Source: Hypericum androsaemum (taxonomy: Eukaryota; Streptophyta; Magnoliopsida; Malpighiales; Hypericaceae). Taken from it: 64,000 nucleotides of DNA. Location of the stretch: NCBI GenBank assembly GCA_963995505.1, contig OZ023182.1:19423619-19487618 (forward strand), written 5' to 3'. The position numbers were made by a program, and so were the translations under genes. Below the pieces are notes generated by a model. It saw nothing but the letters and a program-made list of their open reading frames with translations. It did not search any database and was not told the DNA's origin. Below are positions 31,898 through 43,757 of this stretch, piece by piece (position 1 is the first letter of the stretch; every line of letters starts with the position of its first letter).

Positions 31898-34800
31898 TGT
31901 TGGAAAATTAGATTTTTAATCCTTCGAAGAGGTTGGCCAAACATATAGGTGTATGTTGGGATTGGGCCTAAGAGGTTAATTAGAATGTAAATTCTAATTA
32001 AATATAGTTTTTTAGGAACTTTGAGCTAATGTGGGTCACATCAATTAGTTTCGGGTGTACAAGATATCAATACGAAATCCGTTGAGAAAGTTTCGTAACG
32101 ATAAATGACACTTGCGAAAAATCAATTCTCGATGTGAATGAAAATTGGCTTCAAAGTCGTATGGATTTTACCGGGCATTATGAATTTGAGATTTATAACT
32201 CTCGTAACCGCTTATTTATTGACCGTGGTTAATAGGAGGCGTTAATGATTATAACCGCTCATTTATTGATCATGGTTAATAGGGAATTGATGACCGCCAT
32301 TATTTCGGTATTAAATGGGGTCTTAAAATGTACCTATAAAATGAGGCCTCCTCCTCCCATTTGATACACACCAAAACTCACTTAGAATTTTACTCTCCTC
32401 TCTCCCCCTTAGCATAGGTATTCTCATTTGCAAGGTGTTCAATAGGAGACCGGATTGAGTGGAGACTAAAGAAAATTTGTCCATAGGTGGGGACTACAAT
32501 TTGGGCCGTCAGATTTGATTATTTTTAAATCTGATGGTCAATAACCTATCAGGTGTTATTGGTTTGCATGTGAAGTGATATTGGTTTGCATGTGAAGTGA
32601 TATTGGTTTAGAAGACGATGGTTTACTTATGAAGTGATATTAGTTTGCATGTGAAGTGATATTGGTTTGCATGTGTAGTGATATTGGTTTGAGTTAGTCT
32701 CCATATTTGGGGACTACCCCAGTCCCCACCAAATCCACCCCCATTCAATAGTGCTTCCTATTGTTCACGTGATTGGACGTTTTACCTTGGGAACTCTCTT
32801 ATCCATGGAGGCCTGAAGCTATAAGGCAGGTAATAAGAGTTTAAGGGCACATGGCTTGCTATGATTTCGTCCAGGATTAAATCCAAAAAAAGTGATTGTC
32901 ATGACGATAAAAATAATCAAGCGGGGGTGTGGGAGAGTTTCCTTACTGTAATACTACATGTTCTTACAATCTGCCATCCAGGTATCTTAGTCGTCGTTAC
33001 CTGTTTTAAAGCTATATTTGTTGACGGTAGATACGTGAGCATGATTATGTGAGGAAGTAGGAAATTGATTAAACATTAGAATTTTATTTAATCTTCTGAC
33101 GCCGAGTTGCTTACTGTTTCATTGTTTCTACAATTAATTAATAGAATATTATCAATAACTGTTACATTGGAAAATAGTTTAATAATATAATATTGATTAA
33201 CCACTCCATGTATACCGTTCGTAACCGATTGAATAATTTTAATTGGTTACCGTTCAGTTACAAATAAAGAATAGAATCGAGGTTAAATTTATCTGTGATG
33301 TATGCAAGTGCTCACCCGAGCGCTATATCGGAAACGATAACTGTTGGTTACTTTTTTGGTGGAAAACTTGACTTGTTTTTGTGCACCAAAATTTGCTAAG
33401 CTCGAGATGATTTCTAGATCTTTCCGTGGTTTGACTGTTTTTTTTTACTCTTGCCAATAAATGCTCTATTAAAAAATACACGATTATTTAGGCACTTATG
33501 TGGCAAGGAAATAAACAGCTAGTAACGTTTTGATTTTCTATAATGATGAGCTCATGCATTATGGTATGAGTTGAATGTTGCTGTCACTAATTGGTACGGA
33601 GACTAATTTAATGTGATGGATCTTTGAATCGAAATATATTCTGAGATGCTCGCAAGGGCGATGAACGCTAAATATTGCTTCCCCTTCTCTATTTCTAATA
33701 ATGGGCAACTTCCATGTGTTGGGCTCCACCCCGGAATAAAATGAATAGAAATATTATCGTCGGAAATAAAATGGTGGCTTTGGAGCCACGAGACAACAGA
33801 AATGTTGGAGCTCTTCCGGGTTGGAATTTTTTGATGTGGGCCTAGTTACTGTTGGGCTTATATTACTTGGTGGACCTATTGAGCAACTCACAAAAGTGGG
33901 GAAAGAAAAAGATAGTGGAACCAAGCATGAATCGATAATGTTAGTGCTCGGTTGTATATGAATTTAAATCTTGAACTTGCTGTTCTAAATTTGAGATCAA
34001 TTTGTGAAATTGATTAATACATGTTGGCGTATTTTTTTTAAAAGAAGTTTTGCCACACTAATTTAGATTAATTTGTGAAATTGACTAATATGTGTTGGAT
34101 TTTTGAATTGTGGGGGATGGGCCCAAGTAATTTATTGATGTATATTTGTGATGGAAATGGTATACCATCAACAACAACTTGAACGCTGAGGTTCTAGTTG
34201 TGACGGCTAACGACACTGAAGTCGTGATGCCGGTTCTAAGAAATCATATTGTTTATTAATTTGAGAATTTGGGAAAATTCAAAGGTAGTAAAATTAAGAG
34301 ATGGCAACAAACAATAATGTTGTTCTTGACTACCTTGAATTTGACCGGTATCTCAAAGAGTATAACTCCGTGGAGGATCTTAGAGATCTTCTTAAGGCTC
34401 TAATCCATGATGTCTTCCAAGTGGTGATAGTGATTGAGAAATTTATCGCCATCTTAGAAGGACTTCAAGATGTACCTCAAATGCAAGAAGAAGGTGATGA
34501 GTCTCGAGGACCTTTCGAGAAGGTTGTGTATCGAGCAAGATAACCGAAAGGTTGAGAAGAAATCAAATGGCATGGTTGCCAAGACCAATTTGGTTGAGGT
34601 TGTTGGGAGATCCTATAGGAATTGGCAGAAATGCTTTAATGTTCCAAAAGAGATGCTCATAATTAGAGCTTCACCAATACCTTCTTTATTTGTGACAAAT
34701 CTAGCCTTGGAGCTAATGCTACAAACGTCATGCCACTGAGGGAAAGAATAAGAAGCATGCTCGTGCTAAAGCCAATGAGACAAGCTTGAGCTTCGACTTT

Positions 34801-37800
34801 GATGACATGAATCTCATGGTCTTGTGTCGAAGTGAATTTTGTTAGTGGGTGGACACCGGGGGCCACATGCTATATTTGTGCGAACAAATGGAAATTTATG
34901 ACCTACCAACTTTGTGAGATGAGAATTGCTACATGCAAAGCTCGGCGGGATTCAAGGTTGAAGGCAAAGGGATGTCTTGCTAAGGTTCTAATCCTACCTC
35001 TTAAAAGGACAAGGATAGAACCCAAGATGGTGGATTGTGTATTTATTGGTTATGCACAAGATAATGTGGCATACCAATCCCTGGTACACAAGTCAGATAA
35101 CTCTGATGTCCACGTAAATACTATCATTGAAGCTAGGGATGCTTTATTCTTTGAGAAAATCTTTCCTCACAAGGCTCGAACTAATGTTGACAGTCAAGTT
35201 GACTAAAGTAGGAGCAATGTGGGGAGGAAAAGAACCTCAAGATGAAGTCGAAGAACCTATACGTGGGAAAATGGCTAGGAAAGAAAAGTCACTTGGATCT
35301 GACGTTCTAACTTATCTGTTAGAAAAAAAGAGAGGATCTGGTAACCTACAAAGAAGCAATGTCCTCTACAGACTCTCCTTTTTGGAAGGAAATGGTAAAT
35401 ACCGAGATAGAGTCTATCTTGCATAATCATACTTGGGAACTAGTGGATCTACCTCCGGGTAGTAAATCACTAGGCCACAAGTGGATCTTCAAGAAGAATA
35501 TGTAGCTGGATGGTACTATGGATGAGTACAGAGCTAGACTTGTAGTTAAAAGCTACGAGCAAATCGAGGGTGTTGATTATTTGACACGTATACTCTACCT
35601 TCCTTAATGGAGATTTGGAAGAGGAGATTTACATGGAATAACCCGAAGGGTTTGTGGTTCCAGGTAAAGAACGTAAGGTGTGTAAACTTGTAAAATCCTT
35701 GTATGGACTAAAACAAGCACCTGAATAATGGCACGAGAAGTTTGATAGTGTAATGCTATCTAACGAGTTTCAGATAAACAAATATAATTGCGAGAACTCC
35801 TATAGAAGTGGTGTCAAGTCTCTGCAAGAATCGCAGAGATAGTGTGCGGTAACTAGATTATTCTAGAGTTATAGGCAGTCTAATGTACCTCATGGACTGT
35901 ACTAGGCTAGATATTGTAAACTCGGTAAATAGATTATCGAGATATACGAGTAATCCCAATGATGAACATTAGAAAGTGATAGTTAGAGTCCTTAGATACC
36001 TAAGGTACACTGCTAACTATGGATTACACTATACGAGACATCCAGCCATTCTGGAAGGGTATTCAGATGCGAACTGGATCTCGGACTCCAAGAATATAAA
36101 ATCCACGAGCGGATACATATTTATAATTGGAGGAGCAGCGGTCTCGTGGAGATCATACAAACAAAATTGCATTGCTAGATCAACTATGAAATCAGAATTT
36201 ATAGCGTTGGATCTAATAGCTGAAGAGGCGGATTGGCTCTGAAGTTTCTTGGAGGACATCCTGATGTGGTCAAAACTAGTGCCTCCCATTAGCGTGCACT
36301 GTGATAGTCAATCAACTATTGGAAGAGCATAAAATAATGTGTATAATAGAAAGTCTAGACACATATGTCGTAGACATAAATCTGTGAGAACGTTATTGAG
36401 AACGGGTGTGATATCTTTAGACTACGTAAAGTCAAAAGAGAACATCGCGGATCTATTAATTAAAGGTCTAACGAGAGACCAAGTTGAGGTATCATCGAGG
36501 AAAATGGGATTAAAGTCCACGAAATGACCTAAACCCATGATGACAACCCAACCTGGATCGTAAACCCCGATCTGCAGGTTCAAAGGGAAATTGAGTTCCT
36601 TACCTATTCCTATGATGAAAGAGTGATAGTCCTGTCCATTGGGAGGTTAAGCTTTAAGCTTTTAATGATCCTTATACTTCGAGTATATATAAGTGGGGTA
36701 TGGTAGGATACTCCTTATAAGAGATCACCTATGTCGAATGTGAAGGGGCCACTTCTATGAGATGAGTTAATGGCTAAATCTCTAGAGCATTCGATGAAGT
36801 TTCCAAGGCAGTCCAGGGCCAAAATGGACAACAACGAAAGGACCGAGTAGTGGTTTGAGAAGGAGTTATGTGAGTACCTTTGTCTTGGTATACATAAAAT
36901 GCCGAACAGTTTAAGGCATCGCGTCCACTGGTTGGCAAGTATATCCGAAGGTATTTCACTAAAGAAGGTTCAAGGCTTTCAACCACCTTTCCTGATGCAA
37001 CTAATTCTCACAGAACTCTAAGTTGCATATAGCATTGGTAGGCTCATATCAGAACATATCAGCCAATTATATTCATGTGGGGGATTATTGGAGAATTAGA
37101 TTTTTAATCCTTCGAGGAGGTTGACCCAACATATAGGTGTATGTTGGGATTGGGCCTAAGAGGTTAATTAGAATGTGAATTCTAATTAAATATAGTCTCT
37201 TAGGAACTTTGAGCTAATGTGGGTCACATCAATTAGTTTCGGGTGTACAAGATATCAATACGAAATCTGTTGAGAAAGTTTCGTAACGATAAATGACACT
37301 TGCAAAAAATTAATTCTCGATGTGAATGAAAATTGGCTTCAAAATCGTATGGGTTTTACCGGGTATTATAAATTTGAGATTTATGACTCCCGTAACCGCT
37401 TATTTATTGACCGTAGTTAATATGAGGTGTTAATGATTGTAACCGCTCATTTATTGACTATGGTTAATAGGGAATTGATGACCGCCATTATTTCGGTATT
37501 AAATGGGGTCTTAAAATGCACCTATAAAATGGGGCCTCCTCCTCCCATTTGATACACACCAAAACACACTTAGAGTTTTACTCTCCTCTCTCTCCCTTAG
37601 CATAGGCATTCTCATTTGCATAGTATCGGGGTTCTACACCACCAAAAGTTTGAAAGGTGTTCAATAGTGCTTCCTATTGTTCACGTGATTGGACGTTGTA
37701 CCTTGGGAACCCTCTTACCCATGGAGGCCTGAAGCTATAAGGTGTGTAATAAGATTTTAAGGGCACATGGCTTGCTATGGCCTCGTCCAAGATTAAATCC

Positions 37801-38007
37801 AAAAAAAGTGATTGTCAAGAGGAGGGCTAATACCGCAGAACACAAACTATGAGGAGGTGGTATTTCTACTGTTTGCTCAAACCGTTATTGTGAGTATTCT
37901 CAATTTGTTCAATAATGTTCAATTACATTTGTTATATGATATTTGCTTAGACTTATATCTAAGAATCGCATGACGATAAAAATAATCAACTACTAATATT
38001 TCCAACA
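31898..38007 (+). mobile_element. Ty1/copia retrotransposon, degenerate, 6.1 kb
   Basis: The 5' LTR (31898-about 32920) starts TGTTGG; the 3' LTR (37086-38007) ends TTTCCAACA. Target duplication TCGGC is at 31893-31897 and 38008-38012, and unit C has a single TCGGC at 55158-55162. A purine tract GTGGGGGA precedes the 3' LTR. Inside, in order on the plus strand: gag-like frame (34301-34543); end of integrase (34966-35160, PKMVDCVFIGYAQDN); reverse transcriptase (35380-35800, KWIFKKNM then a stop); RNase H (35976-36530, with [19 protein letters not shown] and ENIADLLIKGLTRDQ). Stops and frameshifts break all domains. The 5' LTR is damaged: it lacks about 150 bp and its terminal bases relative to the 3' LTR, and no primer-binding site follows it. 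Confidence 0.93.
32446..32743. mobile_element. 298-bp MITE nested in the copia 5' LTR
   Basis: Flanked by TTCAATAG at 32438-32445 and 32744-32751; the 3' LTR of the same copia element has the uninterrupted site (GTTCAATAGTGCTTCC near 37660). The termini are imperfect inverted repeats (GAGACCGGATTGAGTGGAGA against GGGGGTGGATTTGGTGGGGA). The interior has several tandem copies of GTGATATTGGTTTGCATGTG. The 8-bp duplication points to a hAT-type MITE. Confidence 0.88.
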
Positions 38008-38869
38008 TCGGCTCCTTAGAAGAAGTCGCAATTGAAGAGTTCTTGTTCATGATCGGCTAGGAAGAGAGATGTTAAACCACCCTTATCAAATACCCTTCTT
38101 AGTCCCACCAAGCAGGCCAAAAATATGTTTCAAAAAACTATGAAAACGTCAAAAACGATACAAAGAGAGATATGAAGTAGTTATTTCAAGAGCGATTGAA
38201 AGGACCATAAATTGGATAAGAAGAATTGTAGGGAGAAAAGAAGAAAGAGAATCAAATGAAATAATTTTATTGAGAGTGGAGAAGAAAAAAGGTAACACTA
38301 AGCATGCAACTTTGGGTATTTTGTATGATTTCTGCGATTCATGTGCTCTACCTTGGGGCTTATATAGAAAAAACCAAAGCACGCCCTAACTTTTCACCAA
38401 GTTTTTTCATGATTGAGTTTTTGATGAGGTCAGCGGTTGTAACTTAGTATAACTTGTATGAGAGGGTGGGGTTTAGTTGTGAGTCTTTGTTGGTTTGCGT
38501 TCAGGTTGCTTACCTTGTGCAACCGTTCACAGTCACTAGGATATTCTATCATAGTTGTGGTTTATAAGATATTTACCTTTTCAAAAAATATTACTGAGCC
38601 CCGAACTCCTACGCTATGCCGTGTTTTAGTCAAGATAAACGCCCCAACGCTATGCAACATTAGAACAATTATCTCAATTAGACACTCACAACCTGCGACC
38701 ATACGAATTCCAGGGCTTTTAGAACTCTATGCTTATCCAATTTTCTTGAGTCCATGCTCATCCAACCTCAATGTGTCTATCATGATTTCCCTTTCTCGGA
38801 AGACTAGCTTCGGTCGAATTCGATTTTCAGCTAGAGTGCACCATCGCCGGGAGCTCCTTGGGGAAGGCC

Positions 38870-39010
38870 CTAGCGTCGAGCAACTAGAATTGCTAAAAGA
38901 AAATTTGGCGTTGAACTACTTGTTCTTTTAAAGGAGTGCCTAGCGTCGAGCTATCGACACTCCTGAAGGAGTGCTTGCCACCGATACGAAATGAATGCTT
39001 AGGCCGAGTA
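38870..39010. repeat. GC-rich AGGAGYGC minisatellite, unit A
   Basis: Diverged copies of a ~35-bp unit built around CTAAAGGAGTGCCTAGCGTC and GAGCTA-C-GGCACTCC, matching 50890-51130 (best preserved), 53570-53635 and 55980-56160. It lies 550-690 bp upstream of the F-box start codon. Confidence 0.6.
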
Positions 39011-39449
39011 GTTGGCCCTTCTTGGCTCCTTTGAGTCCCGATATTCTTACACTTCAACACATAAACTTACATAAAATGTCAGAAAATAATTACCGTGTCC
39101 GGACAAATAACTAATTACCAAATAAATATTTGTTTAGCCATTAATTAGTTACCTAAATAAAGATCACTCATTAATTATTCAATAACCAAAAAAATACAAA
39201 CAAAATCAAAGTTCCCCTCGGTTTTAGGGTTTTTAGAAAATTGATAGAGCGCCGCCAGAAACCATTGGCCGTCAAATTTTTAAAATACCAAAATTGCCCT
39301 ATTGAAATTGACCATTGATGAGTAAAATGTCAACAAGATACCATATAAATCATGATCTAAAAGCTACAAATCTAGTTAGGATGTCCTTCTAGAATGCTTT
39401 GCAAGGACTCATCAGTAATTTACCATACCCAAACCACCCAAAACAACAC

Positions 39450-39456
39450 TATAAAA
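39450..39456 (+). promoter_or_regulatory. TATA box of F-box gene A
   Basis: TATAAAA, 102-108 bp upstream of the ATG. The same motif in the same setting (CACTATAAAACCA) occurs before F-box genes C (56589) and D (59549). Confidence 0.7.
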
Positions 39457-39557
39457 CCATACAATCTCAACAACATTCTCACCGCCCCTTTAGCGAAACA
39501 CATCTCCCGTCTCATAAACTCTAATCCTCTCATCCCATTACGCCCCATCGGAGAACA

Positions 39558-40688
39558 ATGGCCCCTGCCCCTCGCACCATCTCCTCACAGGAAGCAGTGC
39601 TGGAGAACCCAGACCTACTGACCCGAATCCTCATTGGGTTTCCCGCAAAGCCACTGATCCAGCTCAAGGTCGTCGCAAAATCCTGGCTCGGCCTGATCTC
39701 CAACCCAGAGTTCGCATCACGCCACACCCTCCTCCACCATCCCACCAACCCCTCTTCATTTTTTGTTAGAAGTTCACGAAACAACTTGTTCCAGTTCATC
39801 TCCATCTCGGAACCCACCACCACGGACCCCCTTCGTTTCCTCCGTTCCCGCCGTTTATCATGCCTCATGATCATCCAGTCCTGCAATGGGTTAGTCCTTC
39901 TCTCCAGTGTACTTAAATTAAGAGAAGAATCAGTGGAACAGTCTATGATTCAAAACCCCACATTTCGCGTGGTCAACCATGTGTATAACCCTACCACCAA
40001 CAAGTTGACCACCCTCCCTTTCGACAATGTCCCGGAGTTCGTCATGGCTGCCGTGGCCTTTGACCCTCGTCGATCACCACATTATAAAGTGATCGGCGTA
40101 AGCAAGGCAGTAGTGGTCGATAAATTCTTGTCACAACCCCAGCTCCATGTGTACACGTCAGAATCCGGAGAATGGCGGGCATTAGGCGTTGTTCCCAAGT
40201 TCAAAATAGTCTATAGACAAAGTGCCTACTGCAACGGGGCTGTCTATTGGATTAGCCATGACAAGAGTGGCTTTCGCTTCGACATAGATCAGGAGATTCT
40301 CACCACAATACCTCGACAGGATAGGGGTCCCATGCGGAGGAAGCACCTTTACGAGACGAACGGGCACTTGCAGCTCGCACAAACAACAGATGATATGTTC
40401 ATTGTGTGGGAACTGCAGAGTGACTATTCCGGATGGTACGTTAAGTACCAGATCGGAATGGTACCCGCCAAGCTGAGGCCTGTGTTTACTTTTCTGCATA
40501 TAGCCGAGGAAGACGACGAGGAGAAGGGGTCGTCGATGTGGTTTCATGTCCCAAATAAGGTAAATTCTTACAATTTTAGGGATCGTCGTCTTAGGGTCAT
40601 TTGCGATTTGGGTGGTGGGAGTAAGCAGAGATCACTGCAATTTGGGTGGAATGTTCACCCTTTTAATGAGAGTTTGGCTCCTGCCTAG
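39558..40688 (+). CDS. F-box protein with F-box-associated domain (At5g07610-like), copy A
   Basis: Intact single-exon gene of 376 residues. The F-box is at residues 17-56: NPDLLTRILIGFPAKPLIQL, then KVVAKSWLGLISNPEFASRH, with the usual leucine/proline spacing and the K-SW-LI core. Residues about 110-360 form an F-box-associated beta-propeller-like domain (ViCNPTTnKLTTLP, AFDPRRSPHYKVIGVS, VYTSESGEWRAL, GAVYWIS). Such proteins are substrate receptors of SCF ubiquitin ligases; the F-box binds SKP1, and the C-terminal domain binds a substrate that cannot be inferred. The start is supported by conservation in copies C and D and by a TATA box ~105 bp upstream. It is about 95% identical to copy C (376 residues) and less to D. 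No signal peptide or membrane span. Confidence 0.93.
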   Translation: MAPAPRTISSQEAVLENPDLLTRILIGFPAKPLIQLKVVAKSWLGLISNPEFASRHTLLHHPTNPSSFFVRSSRNNLFQFISISEPTTTDPLRFLRSRRLSCLMIIQSCNGLVLLSSVLKLREESVEQSMIQNPTFRVVNHVYNPTTNKLTTLPFDNVPEFVMAAVAFDPRRSPHYKVIGVSKAVVVDKFLSQPQLHVYTSESGEWRALGVVPKFKIVYRQSAYCNGAVYWISHDKSGFRFDIDQEILTTIPRQDRGPMRRKHLYETNGHLQLAQTTDDMFIVWELQSDYSGWYVKYQIGMVPAKLRPVFTFLHIAEEDDEEKGSSMWFHVPNKVNSYNFRDRRLRVICDLGGGSKQRSLQFGWNVHPFNESLAPA

Positions 40689-41129
40689 ATTATTCTTTGT
40701 AGGATTTCTATGGTATTATGATAATTTGTGACTTAGATTGTGTACACTGTATTGATCTTTTATGTTTGTACAATTTCGTACAGAATAATAGGATTTGGGT
40801 GGTATGTCACCTTTATATGGTATTATGAGAATGTTTTGAAAAGTGTTGTCTTGAGAATTCGGTGGTGTGGCCATGGGATGCATCTTGCCATCTATCCTCA
40901 TCGGTATATACTGCGGGATGAGTAATTTTCTGGTAATTGTTCGCGACCAAGTTGCAATATTAGGACATATAATTATAATCATTCGGTATACCAAATTTTG
41001 AGAGTAATTCGCGCTATTAGTGTGTCATAATGGTGTTGTAGGGATGTACTTTTGTTTTTATGCTTGGGGCTTATTTCACTTCAACATTGAAGCGAGCAAC
41101 AACATTTTATTTTGGGAAAATTACTCTCA

Positions 41130-41330
41130 ATTCTTCCATATTTACTTAAATATATGCTAAAGTCCTCTATGTCTTTCGTTAGCACATCTGGGCAAAACTT
41201 CCGGTACATCTCCCTCTGCAATCCTGCAACCACAAATGCCCTTCGTTCCTTCTGTTTATCACGTTGCAAAAATCATCCAGTCCTGCAATGGGTTAGTCCT
41301 TCTCTCTAGTATGATTTTCCCATCTCCCTC
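41130..41330 (+). pseudogene. F-box gene fragment (B-type)
   Basis: About 200 bp matches 51365-51520 of the decayed F-box copy B: GTTAGCACATCTGGGCAAAA, CCGGTACATCTCCCTCT, then ATCATCCAGTCCTGCAATGG and TAGTATGATTTTCCCATCTC. Only the segment after the F-box remains. The equivalent fragment is at 58260-58445 in unit C. Confidence 0.75.
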
Positions 41331-43169
41331 TCGCCCACTCGTGTGAGATTTTTCACAAATACATCTTTGGCAATAGTTCACCCTCGAGAGTCATAGTTCG
41401 TACTACCCACTTAGTCCTTTCAACCATACGAATTGATAAAAATCTATGATTCAAATCCTTGATGTGTAGAGGTTAGTACTGAATCGAGAGTCTTAGTAAT
41501 TAAGATCACATATCTTTAAAATAATTAAGAAATACCACATATCTTTAAAATAATCAGAAAACTTCTAGGAAATACCAAAAATAATTTAAAAAAGAAATAC
41601 AAAAAATATTCACTAAATCTCTCGGAGGAACAAGGAGGGAATTAGTTAAAAAAATTCTTGCGATCTTAATCGCAGATCTTACAATCTTACGATTATACTC
41701 GGCGATCCCACTGATCTGTTTAACATTAAAATCTTACATGGGATCCAGCATGGTGGAGCAATTGCGACTCGTAAAATTATGCGATTTTATGATTATAATC
41801 GTGATCCTGACAACTTTGATGGGAAGATAAGGGATGTGATACTTTTGTTCTTAAAAAAGTCAACCTAAGTCGACACTAATTTATAACATCGAACTTTAAC
41901 TAAAATAAATAAATTTCAGAACCAGAAGATATGTGTCCAAGTCCGAAACGTCCGAAACGTCGTAATTTTACACCAATTTCAACGTTTCAATTGTCATAGT
42001 CAACCCAAAAAAAATTGAAAATTTGCAATTTGGGCGGTGGATTTCGCGAGAGGCAGAGAAGATCAGTGCAATTTGGGTGACTACCCCGGATGGTTCTAAG
42101 TTCAATGACTACATTTACCAATCCTCACATCACCATTTTTCTCTAAAGGTCAGAAATGTATTTTCCTTTAAATGCGCGGCAACAAAATAGAGAAAAGGCG
42201 ATGTTCGAAATGTTAAACATTGCTATAGGTCGTAAAAAAAATCGATGGAAAATGTACATCGTCGTATATTTCCGAATCCTGATTTTAAATTCAATATTTT
42301 CGAATCTAACTCAATTCATATCCTTATCTTTGTTCTAAAACAATATTCAATTCTAGAGTTTAAAGATAATATTACTGTGGATAAAATATGATATTTTTTT
42401 AATATTTTGGATAAAATATCAACCACTAACTTACAAAATTTTCAAAAAATTAGGGACCTAGGTGGCCATTTATTTCTTTAATTGATTAAACAAAGAACCA
42501 CCATTGCAAATTTATATATGCTCATCCTTATCCCATATTGAAAACTAAGCGATGTGGTATATACAATAGCATATTAATAACTTCCAACTCATAATAAGAT
42601 TAGAATATTATACTTTATTGGGTCCAAAGATATAGTGTATGCCTTACCAAAACAGCAGAAGTTCTATGTTGCCGAAACAAATATTCCTAACAAACTAACT
42701 GAAATAGGTTAGAAAATACAATACATCAACGATAATACCAAAACAATTCAAAGTAAGGTAGAAAAAAAAAAATCACGTAGAAAGTATTACATCAACTCTT
42801 TTAAAAAAAATTGAAAGGTAAATGGTACATATATTAATCACCAATTATAATTACAAAGTGTTATGGTTGCAAAGATGCAAGCCACAAACAGATTACACCA
42901 GTAAGAACAAATTGATCACACCAGTAGGAGCAAAATACACCAGAAAGTACACCAGTTACACCATAGCTTTGAAAGCTAAGAAGACGTCCGGGAGTTGGAA
43001 ATGAGAGGAAACACCTGACCAATAAGTCCACTCAGAAACGTGCCAACTTTTTTAAAATAAATCATTTAATAACTAATCATATATAAACGTTAGTACTGAC
43101 ATAATATACCTAATGTCTAAAAATGCACTGACTTATAAAAATTCCATACAATATTTATAAATAAATTAA
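41331..43169. other. Gene-free end of unit A
   Basis: 41340-41480 matches 53000-53150 of unit B; 41800-42340 matches 58780-59310 of unit C and, in part, 53400-53570. 42340-43169 is unique AT-rich DNA with no gene. Confidence 0.55.
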
Positions 43170-43757
43170 TTAGAAATTAAGTGGACGGTAACAATGTCGA
43201 AAAACTATAGTACCTTTTTGCACAAATCGAAGGTGCCACATGCGGATGATGCAGATATGACGAACAAAAAATGATAGAATCATCCATTGATTAAATATAT
43301 GTATTGTTGTGGAAAACATTGTGCGAAAACGTCGAAACAATATTAAGAATAGGTCCGAAGTGGTCGTCCAAGAATGATCCAAAAGGAAGTAAAAATAGAA
43401 AAAATATGGGAATTGAGAAGAGAAAAAAATTGATAAACAAGCGATAACGTTATTGATAACATTAGGGAGAGAGGCAATTGTGAAATGATGTGTGTAGCAT
43501 AATTGTGTTACGTATATTCATAGAGTGGGTCTTATTGTGTGAGTCACGGCCCAAAGCCTTATTGTGTGGTCACGGCCCAAGTAGATAGAAACAAATAAAA
43601 GATTGTACAACTGTTGGTACTATTCTTGACATTTGCCAATAACAAGCGGTTATCCCGTTTTCTTCTTTCCCTATCTCTCTCTATTTTCCATTCCCTTTCT
43701 TGATTCTTGGATCTAACAAGTTGGTATCAGAGCTCTTCGATTCTCGGAAGCTCGTCA

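Larger units (their letters stand above)
30365..42340 (+). repeat. F-box segmental duplication, unit A
   Basis: 30365-31897 plus 38013-42340 is homologous throughout to unit C (53641-59310). Landmarks are TTATTGGCTGTTTTGCGTTA near 30490/53764, TTTCAAGTACATGTACTAAA near 30784/54060, the 31445-31897 / 54717-55157 block, the F-box gene and its flanks. The copia element 31898-38007 is an insertion absent from unit C. The left boundary lies just 3' of the NDUFB4-type gene. Other than the F-box gene and a fragment, no genes are seen; the 157-codon frame at 38458-38931 is not conserved in unit C. Confidence 0.85.

Noticed and set aside
38458..38931. 157-codon open frame as a gene
   Set aside because: It lies in the duplicated F-box 5' spacer; the homologous stretch in unit C (about 55608-56070) is interrupted, and the translation has no family features.
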